A stretch of 64,000 nucleotides of DNA, taken from Styela clava. Lineage: Eukaryota; Chordata; Ascidiacea; Stolidobranchia; Styelidae. The stretch spans positions 10,106,001 to 10,170,000 of the forward strand of contig NC_135250.1 in assembly GCF_964204865.1 (NCBI RefSeq), given 5' to 3'. Positions 1 to 10,731 of the stretch are shown here, piece by piece; positions within the stretch are counted from its first letter, which is position 1, and each line of letters opens with the position of its first letter. The notes under the pieces were generated by a model that saw only the letters and a list, made by a program, of their open reading frames with translations, did no database searches and was not told the DNA's origin. The position numbers and the translations under genes are program-made.

Positions 1-1938
1 AAGCTTGCATAATACGTTCTTACTTGGAGGCATTTGACTTTTGTGAGATTGAAGTTTCGCAATAATGTTGCCAGTACAAAGTTACAGACGCAAATATAGT
101 TTTGTAATGTTGGATTCTTGTTTGACAATTTGGATAACAACAAATAAAATGCTTTTGTTTGAAGAATACTTTTCCGTTTTTTACTAGTGAGCGATTGGTC
201 CAGAAGTGAAACACAAAAGTACTTTGTGTCCCATCCACCACAGCGATTTTTTAAGCAATCCATAAATTTCTGGTGTAAACCAATATGAATGATAAAAAAT
301 ACCATCTTTTGAAGCAATTTGCATTGATAAGGCGACCATAGCAGTTCCTAAAGATTTTCCATGACTATTTAAGTTTCTGGTTAACCTTTTTTTCTGAAGA
401 CCCACTTTTTTAGGCTCAAGTCGGATTTTCCAATTCAAACTCGAATTCCGAACCTAAACCCCAAAACCGGAACACACCTTGTTCACTAATGATAATTAGC
501 TAAAATGCTAATTCAGGTCGAATACATAAGAGAAGGAACATTCTTATTTCTATTGACAAAGAGACAAGTACAATGGAAAATGTAACCGGAATATGAGTTT
601 GTTGAAATGATCTACGAACTAGCGTGACTGAGGCGATAAAAGTGTGACTAAGAAAAGAGTTTCGACAATTTGAAATAACTAAATTATGGCAAAATACCGA
701 ATCACGCTGAACTTAGGGGAGATTCGAAAAAAAATCCCAACTATATTTTAATACCGCAAATCGCATATACCATTATTTCGGGAGAAAAAAGTATTTTTTC
801 ACCATATCAACTTCAAAAATGAACCCAAGATTTACTAGAAATTTACAAAACAATTCGTAGGCCCATTTTGTGTGATGCACGCTTTATGTATAAGAGACAA
901 ACTTTGGTTTGGATAATTGGTTAACGAAAAATTCTCATTGAGCTTCAAGAAATGTATCATAAAAATCTTCCCTTAATCAGGCTATAAGCAAATGTTTTGT
1001 TGATAAGTAACTTTAGTAGTATCAGCAAAAGTAATAGCGAAAGATCAATGTGCCAAAACGTCCAATGCGGGGAGATTAGGCTTGAACCTGGATTGCGAGG
1101 GGGATTCTTTTAATAAACTTCAGATAGAAAAACGAACCCTACAAAAGTTTTGAAATAAATAAAAGTAATAGCCTTCTCGCGACAACAACCTCTTAAAGCC
1201 CTAAAAATTCGAAGCAATTGGCCCCGTAGGTATTGAGAGAAGCGATTATTTTCACAACGAGAAGAAGAAAAGAAATACCAACAAGATAGCGATGCTCAAA
1301 TATAAGGGCACGAAAGCCAAAGCGGAGTAGTAGTCTACCTTGCTTAATAGAATACCTTGCCTTAATTAGTCTACTGCACGGTACGGTCAAAAAACTTCCG
1401 ACTTTCGCGTATCACGCGAGAGATCGCTGAACCGCTCCAAATAATTTTTACTAATTTTGATAAGGTCATCACACAAAATTTCGAAGTGAAAAACGAATCA
1501 CATAGAGCCTACAAAAAATTTTGAAATAAATAAAAATAAATTCTTATAGCAAAAAAAAAATACAATCTTCAACCGCTGAAAATTTGAAACAATAGGTCCA
1601 GTAGTTGATTTTCTATAACAACAACAAGAAAAATACCAACAATAACATCAACATAACAAGAGAGCGAAGCTCAAATGTATGCATCCGGAGGAGGTACCGG
1701 TGTGCAATTTGATACAGTAGCCGGTACCGTACCACAGCAGACCACAAAAATATCAACTTAAGCGAAAGAGGAACCGCCACAGGAAGCGCAATTTTTAAAT
1801 TTTAATGACGTCATCCCAAAAAACGAAACCGATAGAGGGCACATAAATTTTTAAAATCAATAAATGTAATAGACTTTTAGCGAAATAATTAATGTTCAAC
1901 TATTGAAAATTTCAAAGCGATTGGTCCAGTAGGTGATG
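1..1938. repeat. Segmental duplication block alpha, copy 1
   Basis: This stretch matches 22099-24032 almost base for base by eye. In the second copy the matching sequence lies just downstream of a membrane-protein gene, so this is probably the 3' flank of another copy off the left edge. No open frame here looks coding: the short ones are shared by both copies but have no recognisable composition. The block holds copies of a dispersed repeat at about 1100-1345, 1440-1740 and 1800-1935. Homology with the second copy stops sharply at 1938. Confidence 0.85.
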
Positions 1939-1946
1939 GTCCAGCT

Positions 1947-3001
1947 ATAATGTTATTGTGCTCATCGTTACTCACGTTTGATTCGAGATTACTATTAGGA
2001 TTACTAAAATGAAAGAATACTATTCTAAAATAACATAAAATATGTGATAAACTGCCAACTGTAAATAAATTGAAGTCGTATTTTTGCGATCTTGGGATTT
2101 GTCAAACTTGATTTGTTCTTTCGCATTTGAGATTATTTTTAAGCACGATATCGCCGTGAAAATATCACAATGTCTGAGCAAAATACGAACATTTTATTGC
2201 ATTCGGCTCCGTTGGTAGTTTCAGAATGAGAAAAGGGTACATCGCGCGCACAATTGACTGTTTTTCGATTTCGCAGTTACTACGATGAAAACCTAACATA
2301 ACAACAAATTTTGTGATTTACAATGTCTACAAAAGCGTTTTCAATCCTATGTGAGTCTGCTGAAACCAAACGTGTGATCTTCCATTTTAAGTTTTAGTTT
2401 TAAAATTTTAGAATGTCGCTTTTCAATCAAGAAATTTGAGTTGCAGATTTACCTCTTTATTTATTACTATTTTTAGCATTTCGCCGCCGATGACTATAAT
2501 ATGGTAACATGTTTTTCACATTGAACTCATAATTCCCCACGAGAACAAAAAGCAATTAACGTCGTCATTGTGTAACAATACATGTATATGACGAGGGAAA
2601 TTTTTGATTTGGGGAGAATAAACACCGGCGTAAAGATGTTCAAAGGTTCAAAAACACGCCAAGCTGAGGAAATAATCGGCGATTGTAACAAAATGCAATC
2701 GCGCACATTATTAGCGGCCTTTTAAGTCTTCCAAAAATGTCAAAAAGTAAAAGATAGTATTTCTGTCAAGTGTCAAATTCATAGCTTTAGTATATATAAT
2801 TTATGTTTGGAATTAAGATTTATTTATGACTTGTATTAACCCTATTAAAAAAGGTTCAGCATTTAAATTGAGTAAAGTACTTTTAACTTGCTCAGGAATA
2901 TAAATCTGAAAGTAACAATTTAAACATTTATTTTGGGGCTCCGTGAATAATAGTCAACCCTTTCAAGGGCTCCGCGACACCAAAAGTTTGAGAACCCCTG
3001 G
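1947..3001. mobile_element. Truncated hAT-like element (right part only)
   Basis: This is the left-truncated sister of the element at 16788-18219. The right end is intact and ends with an inverted repeat containing TTTGAGAACCCCTG at about 2988-3001, followed by the same flanking sequence as the other copy. The left end is missing because the duplicated block starts inside the element at about 1947. No transposase frame remains. Confidence 0.7.
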
Positions 3002-3335
3002 GCCCTATTCCAACCAATAGACTGGCATTCCTGAATTCTCCCCCCCACGCCAACCCCCCCCCCCCCCAAAATGAAATTAAGGTCCAAATGTCACGTGCAG
3101 GGATGGCACAAAGAGAAATGTTGGATGGGAAATGGCGTTGCAAAACCAATGGGTAACACTTTTTTAGTGACGAGGCCCATATGGTATTTCGATATTTCGA
3201 TTTTTACTAGAAAATCAAATAACATCAAGGTACAACATGCAAAATGTTCTCAATCAATTTCTGTGTACATTAAAGTGAGTAAAGTTGTGCGATTATTACT
3301 TATCGATTTTAATCGGTAAGTATGTTGAAAGGTAT

Positions 3336-3359
3336 TTGTCTGTCTGTCTGTCTGTCTGT
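3336..3359. repeat. (TCTG)n microsatellite, short allele
   Basis: About six TCTG units. The paralogous position at 19025-19119 carries about 24 units, so the tract changed length after the block was duplicated. Confidence 0.9.
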
Positions 3360-4684
3360 TAGATGCACGCGATATCTCACGAAAACGAGATTGAATCTGC
3401 TCCAGATTTTTCGCCTAGATTCATCATATCTCGGACTAGAAGCTTATTGATTTTGCGAATTATGTCGTATAATTAATTAATTAGTGATGGGACACAAGGT
3501 GTCACTATGGAGTAAGAGCGCTGTTTTGGGGGATCCCCTAACTTTTGATCGACAAGTCCTCGGTCTCTGATTGATATTCTCGTCATATATGTCAGTGCAT
3601 ATTGAAAGTAAAATCCTATACACTATCATTTGGGGTGCGCAGTGTTTTATATTAATATTATTATTATTTCAAAAGCTCTATGAAGAAGGTGCGATTGTAC
3701 TTTTGACATCGAGTTACAACATAAAGCTGAATACTTATGAAGGTATTTCCAGCTTGCTAGAAGGGTGGATTAGCAATGCCTATTTGCTATTTTTGACGCG
3801 TCACTGTTTTCACATTTGTAGGAAGCACACGGGATTTAGTTAGCGTAAGAGTTTGTCGACTTTAGAATTAACTTAAATATCTGTTTATTGAATATTAAAT
3901 ATTATAGGACAAACAATAGTAAAAAAAAATTCAAAGCAAGAAAATCATCGCGAGAGATTTGCATTGCGTATGGAGTTTATATGTGGTCGTGTATTCTAGT
4001 TAGAGACTATGGAAAAAATGTTATAAAAACAAATTATTTTATTCTTCTTCCTACTTTTAATCTAATATAAGTTTTTTTTGGCCCGACCACTGTCAGATAG
4101 CTGTTGCATGTTTCGAAGGTTTCAGTCAGGTTAACAAATTGGTTTTTAATTGGGGAGTCATATCTATTTTACATAGACCCTTTGTGACACGATTTGACCC
4201 TGCCCTGGCGTGTCACTTTTTTTTTAATATGTATTCTCTTAAAGCTGACATTTGTTTTATTTATATTATCCAAAACACAATAGGTCACGTGAGAAGACAG
4301 CGACATGGTTGATGAGTTTGGTAGAAGTGTCCCATTATTAATCTTTCAAAGAAATCAAAAACGTCTGGGCGTAATTGAAGATGTTCCATTGGGAATAATA
4401 ATAAAAGACCGTCATAGATTGCTAATTAATGACATGGCTGCTACAAAGTAACAACCTATTTCAGGTCAGTCGTTCACGGATTTTGAATATTGGATGAAGA
4501 CTGAAATTTCTCAAAGGAGAAAATGAAGAGAGGTTATCTGATGCCTAAATTTATAGAAATCTACTTAAAATCTCTCGTAAGGACAAGTTGTACGGACGCA
4601 TTGGCTTTATAGATTATATGATATACTTACATACATGAATTTTACATATTTTATATCATAAATTTAGATATATCGGTATAGCAA

Positions 4685-5879
4685 ATGGCATTATTTACTC
4701 CGAATCAGTTTTCATTGCTTTTTGGACTTGCCTGCTTGGTGTTCAACTTTCTTATTAACTGGAAGACAAGACTTGATAATTTAAGATTTCGCGTCTTTAT
4801 CGTAGAAGATTTCAAGTGGAGCTCATTTGATGATGAATCAGTTTTTGACAAATTTTTATATATCAGTAATAACTATCTAAATGGGATAATTGAGTTTCGA
4901 ACTACGGTACTTGAAAACATATTATCATTTTTGGCATGTGTCGGCTTCATTTTATTTGTGATATTGGTTTTTAGAACAAGAGAGCTACGCCCAAATATAT
5001 GGACACGTCTGTTCGCAGTACAGTACGGTTTACCGTACCGTCAGATCACAGTCTACAAAAATATTCACACCAAGCGAAGCAGTACAGTAGGACACAAAAT
5101 GGCGTCCGATGGCCGCAAAATGTTGGGTGACGTCATAGCAAACAAAAACAAATCTAACAGAGCTAACAGAAATATTTGAAATAAATAAAAGTAATAGACT
5201 TCTGGAGAAAAATTTCATCTTGAACCACTAAAAATTTCAAAGCAATTGGTCCTGTGATCAAAAAGAAAAGCGGTTTTTTAATATTTCCACTAGATGTCCA
5301 AAAAGTGTCAAAGAACAACAAGAACAAGAACAACATAACAACAAAACGATCGTTATGTCCACTTAACGTGTACAATAATATATCTTATATATGTTGGAAC
5401 ACACAAAAACGATATTGAGGCTTTTAGCTTAAAATGTCTTTTTGTATTATACGAAACTGACCCAAATTTAGTTGTTAACTAATATATGGTACTTATTAGA
5501 AAGAGTGTTTCCTTGTTTGAATCCGGCTCAATTGTTATGTCAATGTTTAGCGTATGTTATACCGTATACCGCCTAATAAAATTTACAAAAGATCAGAGGA
5601 AACAAGTGCGAAATCGACTAGAAGGGTTTTTGACGTTAAGTATTATTTGTATTAAGCTTTGAAAAAACGCTTTTTGTTTATTCAGTTCTAACTATACTAG
5701 GTGTATGGCTCATTGGTAACTTCATCACATATAAAGATACATTTTCGCGGAATATTGCATTTTCAATTCAAATCTTTGGTTGTGCTGTATGCTACTATCT
5801 ACTTTTCAATAGAAGGTACCATATTGTTTTATCTATCAAAACAGAGCAGTGGCATGGGCTAGTACAAATAACGAAATAG
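4685..5879 (+). pseudogene. Dead copy of orphan multi-pass membrane protein (copy 1)
   Basis: The first 98 codons or so align closely with the copy at 20446 (start MALFT, an NWKTRLDN motif, then a hydrophobic segment). At about 4980 the frame runs into roughly 390 bases of foreign repeat sequence. Homology resumes at about 5375 with the residues following the second membrane segment. A TCA codon of copy 4 is TAA here at 5480-5482. At about 5640-5660 some 370 bases, covering the region of membrane segments 5-8, are missing. The tail is recognisable and runs to a TAG at 5877-5879. An N-terminal product of about 164 residues could in principle be translated through the insertion, but I see no reason to think it is functional. 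Disabled family member, high confidence; molecular function of the family unknown. Confidence 0.88.
4980..5374. mobile_element. Small repeat element inserted in copy 1
   Basis: About 390 bases interrupt the gene between positions equivalent to adjacent bases of the copies at 7559 and 20446. The insert belongs to the dispersed repeat family recognised by the phrase AATTGGTCC and a TGACGT box, related on the opposite strand to 11680-11930. ACAA occurs at both edges, possibly a remnant of a target duplication, but the ends are not clean and I cannot define terminal repeats. Confidence 0.6.
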
Positions 5880-7558
5880 ACACGGAAAAGAATGCGAAAA
5901 AATAAAAAATAAATGTTGTTTAATAACCCCCATACCACAATTGTTGTTGACATTTTTGAAGCAATGTAAATCGAGATTGATGTCGTTGTTACAATTGATT
6001 AAAATTCATCATCATTTATCATTGTTGCTCTTTTTCTTTTTTCTTTATATAAATGTCATAGAGCCTTTAAATCGCCAATTTAACAGCTGACTATGCTTCC
6101 TTGTGTTTTATTCTATATGCTTATAACATTTAATAATAATGTATGATTATAGTTATATAATTGTAGTTCATTTATTTTTGCACACAAATTTTTATTGAAT
6201 ATTCTAGATGTACTTATACATATTGCCTTGTCACATGTCCAACAATTTATAGAATATAAGTATTATTTTAACATTCGATTTGTGCTACCAACAAAATTAA
6301 ATATATATAGCAAGTACTGATTATTGAAGAATTACTAAGAAAATTTAATTCTTTCGTTTATTGGCTTGTTTCAAATCTTGCATAATTTGTTTATACTTGG
6401 ATTCTCGTGATAGAAATTAATTCATTTTTTTTTAATTTTGTAATATTATTGCGAGTCTTTTGTACACTGACGACTCTAGTAAATACTTGTGTTAATATAA
6501 GGTATATCAATAAACATGAGTTCCTATTGTCGAAGGACTATTCATTTGTTTGGTATCTATTGATACTACTTTTGTCAATGGCGACGAATTTCTCAACGAC
6601 GACTGTGGTACGCAATAACGAAAACCCAGGAGCATAGTTTGGAGATCGTACAGATTTACAACATTAGGATTACGCTCAACAATCGTTGTAGTGAGTATGA
6701 AGCAGGCGATTGAGATCCTCTATATATACGACGTCAGCACGTCATGTAAATATATTCCACAAGTTAGTTATAAGGCGTGGAAAAGCAAATTATTCTTATT
6801 TAGATTTGACCGCATCAGCAGTGCTGTGCATCAGCTGTTTATAGACTAATCTAATAAAAGGGTTTGGTGTTGCTTACTAAAGTTGTATCTTGTTGATCAG
6901 AATTACTCCAAATTCAAACTAGAGTTGGTATTTGATTCAAATCTAAACACAAAATTCCCAGTCAAACCCACGAGAACTCAGAACATTTACATCATTTAAA
7001 AGTAATGTACGTGGTACGCGGCTGCACAGTAGAAACTTACGAAAAGAATACTGAAGAGTTGACTGAGGAATTGAAGCGTTCGCAAAATATATATGTGGCT
7101 ACAGGTCAAACACAATGTGATCTCCGCTTCTTTCAAACTAGGATTTATGGACGTTAGAAGTGAAAGTCAATATTTGAAGCATCTTGTCTAATGATGTCAT
7201 TTGGTAATTGAATCTAGAAGTGTGCATATTCTGTTTTCGACTATTGGATCAAAACTGAGATTTCTCAAAAAGCAAATTGATAGGGAGTCTGTCTGATGTG
7301 TATCAGAAGTTTGAAAACAAACTTAAAAATAGTTTGAGCGCATTATTACGTTTGGATTGTTTCCTCGCGTTTAACTCGTAGATAGTATTTGTTGCAGAAC
7401 TTGCCTAAAAAAACTGGAAAAAGGCCAAGTGCTTTTTAAAGTATATATTTCTTTTTGCGATTCATCTAATTAGGTTTGTCGCGTTTTATATAATTATGAC
7501 TTTACGTGTTTTACTTTAACACCATAAATTTAGTTGAGAAATAGTAGCAATCATTTCT
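5880..7558. other. Intergenic: 3' flank of copy 1 and 5' flank of copy 2
   Basis: Sequence from 5880 to about 6400 is shared with the 3' flanks of copies 2 (8800-9300) and 4 (21600-22130). The last 350 bases before 7558 resemble the sequence just upstream of copies 1 and 4, including a stretch beginning near 7240 that matches about 4485 and 20235. This suggests a conserved proximal promoter, although I cannot name elements in it. The 6410-7000 part is unique in the window and may hold a solo LTR. No coding region is supported. Confidence 0.6.
6602..6912 (+). mobile_element. Possible solo LTR
   Basis: This unique stretch between duplicated blocks contains a TATA-like CTCTATATATAC near 6718 and an AATAAA near 6852, followed by a GT-rich tail, an order typical of an LTR. 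I cannot find convincing TG..CA ends or a target duplication, and no internal retroelement genes adjoin it. Weak call. Confidence 0.2.
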
Positions 7559-8797
7559 ATGAAAATGTCATCATTTACTCGGAATCGGCTTGTATTGCTC
7601 TTTGAACTAATATGGAGGTTGTTCAACTTTCTTCTCAACTGGGAGACGAGACGTGATAACTACAAATTACGCGTCTTTATTGTAGAAAATTTTGAGTGGA
7701 GCCCTTTTAATGACCGATCAATTCTCGACGTATTTTTGGATATCAGTATCAACTATTTAAATGGAAGAATTGATTTTCGCACTGCGGTACTTGGAACCAT
7801 ATCAACATTTTCGGAATGTTTCAGCTTCATAATATTGGTGATATTGATTTTTAGAACAATATATCTTATATATGTGGGGACAAAGCAAAACGATATCGAG
7901 GCTTTTGGTATAAAATGTCTTCTTGTATTAACCGAAACTGGCCCAAATTTAGTTGTTAACTGCTATATGATATTCATTACAAAGAGTGTTTCTTTGTTAG
8001 GACTCGGCTCAATTGTGATGTCAATGTTTACCGTATGTAATACCCTATACCGCCTAATAAAATCTACGGAACATCAGAGGAAACGAGTGCAAAATCGAAT
8101 GGAAGGGTTTTTGACGTTTCATATTGTTCTTTTCATATTCTTGGTTAATACTCTGAACATAATTTTACACGGGGATACGATAACTTTAATAGCATCTCAA
8201 AGATATGTGATACATTTAGTTTTCAGTGCATCGAGCGCGATAAACGCTACGGCTGAATTTTTTGCAACATCTTTTATTTATTATCTTTCACATAGGGCGT
8301 ACGTTGAAATTCCAAACGAAAACTATGAAATATCAGATTTCAGAACATTAATTGTAGTATGTATAACAATTTCAAATCTATCAACCTGGGCTTGTCTTGC
8401 GTTTTACGGCACTGTAACGACTTTTCTCGAGACTTCGTTTGCTATTTCGTTCATTGCTTTGCTGTGGGCATGCTCTTCAGAAAACATATTAATACAGCTT
8501 TGTGCTTTGAAAAGAACGCTTTTCGTTTATTTTGTTTTGTCTATACTGGCTGTAGAGTTCACTGGCAACTTTGTTAAATATAAAGATACAACTTCGCGAA
8601 ATATTGCATTTTCAATTCAAATCTTTGGTTGTGCTTTATGCTACTATCTACTTTTCCATAAAAGATACCATAATGCCTCATCTACCAAAACAGAGGAGTG
8701 GCAGGGGCTAGTACAAACACTCAAAAAGACACGGAAAATAAAGCGAAAAAAGAAAAAGATGTTGTTCAATAACTTAAAAAAACACAATTGGTATTGA
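7559..8797 (+). CDS. Orphan multi-pass membrane protein, copy 2 (XKR-like candidate)
   Basis: Intact single-exon frame of 412 codons. About ten hydrophobic stretches can be seen: near residues 11-27, 76-107, 116-140, 143-167, 185-203, 216-243, 260-282, 287-310, 325-345 and 352-376. The tail (382-412) is strongly basic, rich in lysine. Conserved across the local family are NW-x-TR-x-DN (27-34), the IYVG/IYMG turn (104-107), ET-x-P (126-129) and GSIVMS (150-155) followed by YRLIKS. The ET-x-P motif, the spacing of about 25 residues to SIV-MS and the following basic LYR segment recall XK-related proteins (phospholipid scramblase/transport family of the plasma membrane), but similarity is remote and this is inference. 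The second methionine (codon 3, base 7565) aligns with the start of copy 4 and may be the true start. It is the only copy with full length and the complete tail. Confidence 0.85.
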   Translation: MKMSSFTRNRLVLLFELIWRLFNFLLNWETRRDNYKLRVFIVENFEWSPFNDRSILDVFLDISINYLNGRIDFRTAVLGTISTFSECFSFIILVILIFRTIYLIYVGTKQNDIEAFGIKCLLVLTETGPNLVVNCYMIFITKSVSLLGLGSIVMSMFTVCNTLYRLIKSTEHQRKRVQNRMEGFLTFHIVLFIFLVNTLNIILHGDTITLIASQRYVIHLVFSASSAINATAEFFATSFIYYLSHRAYVEIPNENYEISDFRTLIVVCITISNLSTWACLAFYGTVTTFLETSFAISFIALLWACSSENILIQLCALKRTLFVYFVLSILAVEFTGNFVKYKDTTSRNIAFSIQIFGCALCYYLLFHKRYHNASSTKTEEWQGLVQTLKKTRKIKRKKKKMLFNNLKKHNWY

Positions 8798-10731
8798 CAT
8801 TTTTGAAGCAATCTAGAACGAGATTGATGCCGTCGATGGAATTGGTTAAAATTGACATAACCTGAGATCTACCATTGTTGCTTTCATTATTATTTTTTTG
8901 TTATATAATTAAATTATATGACGATAAATGTTATAGAGACTTTAAATCACGAATTAACAGCTGACTTTGCTTCATTGTGTGTTTTATTCTATATGTTTAC
9001 AACATTTATTAGTAGTGTATGGAGATGGTTATATAATTGTAGTTCATTTATGCACTAAAATTTTCATTTACTGTACACTCTACTCTTACTTAAACCTATT
9101 GCTTTGTCATGTGTCCAACAATTTATAGAATATAAGCAATGCTTTTTTGTTTCAATTGTGCTACCACCAAAGTTATTTATTTACAGCAAGTACTCATTTT
9201 TGAAGAATTGCTAAGAAAATTAAATTTTATAATATATTGGCTTGCTTGAAAGTTTGAATAATATGTTCTTATTGGATTCTCATGACCTTATTCATAGCGA
9301 AAGTACGAAATAGATAATATGTTTTAGAATCCAGATGCAATATTTCCAGCTATCTTACTACATTCTATATGAGGAATTACCTTTTGGAGAAATAGGGGGA
9401 ATTATATGAATCGCGGGGCAAGAATGACGAATATCAAAATATAAAAGAGTAAGAATACTAATAAATATTGAAAACTACGCTATTGAGGTATGAAGCTGCT
9501 ATAATTTACCCGATATAATCCGACAATGGAATGCACTTATTCATTATATTAATAATTTAGCTCGGCGAATTCAATGTTAGATTTACTGAAGCAAATGTTA
9601 CAGCCCAAATATCCAACCCCAAAACAAATTTCACAAAAAATTGAAAACTCCAATATATATGCGTATAAACGGCTTGCGTGATATTGAAGTTTCGCCATAA
9701 TTTTGCCAGTTCAAAGTTACTTCCAAATATATTCTTGTAATGTTGGATTCTTGTTTGACAGTTTGGTTAACAACAAATGAAATTCTTAAGCTTGATGCTG
9801 TTACATTTTTCACTTGTGAAAATTTGAAAAACGATTGGTGCGAAAGTTAAACACAAAAGTAATTTGTGTCCCAACAACCATAGCAATTTTTCAAAGCAAT
9901 TCATGAATTACTGATGTAAACTAATATGAACGATAAAAATACATTGAATTACAAGACGAAGAATTCGAAGAATTCATATTTCGAGGCAATTTGCTTTGAT
10001 AAGACGACCATATCAGTTTCTAAAGATTCTCGTTGACTATTAAACTTCCTGATCAAACTTTTTGTTTGATGACCTATACTTTTTTAGTCTTAAGTCGGAT
10101 TTTTCAACTCAAACCTAAATTCTGAACCCAAAACCAAAACACATGATCCGTCTACCTTGTTATCCAATGACAATGGGCTAAAAAGGCCGAATACATAAGA
10201 GAAAGAAACAATTTTCATTTATATTGACAAAGAGACAAGTACAATGGGAATTGTAAACGTAACTGGAAAACCCAAATAATGATGTATGAATACAAATCAT
10301 AATAGTTCTCAATTATAAATAGCACTGGTACCGACCGACAAGGATGATCACCGGGTTTATTGAAATGATCGACGAACTGGCTTGACGGTAAAGCGTGACA
10401 AAATAAAAGGGTGTATCGACAATTCGAAACTAAATTCCCACAGCACTTAAGAATATTTGAAAAAAGAAAACAGAAGTAAGAGCATTTTACCCCTCCCAAC
10501 CATATTTCAGTACCACACATCGCGTATACAATTATTTCGAAAAAAAAATATTTTTTCGTCAAAAATGAACCTACGATCAACTAGAAGTTTGCAAAACATC
10601 CACAGGTCTATTTTGCGACAGGAAGAAATGAAATACTAACAAGTGAGCGATGCTCAAATATAAGGACACGGAAGCTAAAGGGAAGCAGTAGTCTACCATG
10701 CCCTTTACGGTACCGTGCCTTTATGTGGTCC
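8798..10731. other. 3' flank of copy 2, part of a duplicated block
   Basis: From 8800 to about 9290 and again from about 9680 to 10720 this matches the 3' flank of copy 4 (21600-22960) and block alpha, at lower identity. About 390 bases near 9290-9680 are absent from the other copies. A dispersed repeat copy lies at about 10600-10700. No gene is supported; a 121-codon minus-strand frame at 10215-10580 has no features. Confidence 0.6.

Larger units (their letters stand above)
1947..6400. repeat. Segmental duplication block beta, copy 1
   Basis: This block matches 17158 to about 22130. It holds the truncated hAT element, about 1.6 kb of gene-upstream sequence, the dead membrane-protein gene at 4685-5879 and its 3' flank. 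Differences from the other copy include a loss of about 0.5 kb at the poly-C tract near 3035-3070, a shorter TCTG repeat and an insertion inside the gene. The stretch 3002-4684 has no gene I can support. A 90-codon open frame at 3571 falls in this upstream sequence and has no recognisable features. Confidence 0.8.

Noticed and set aside
3571-3843. 90-codon hydrophobic frame upstream of copy 1
   Set aside because: The paralogous region at 19340-19600 does not support it as a conserved protein, and the sequence looks like ordinary flank.
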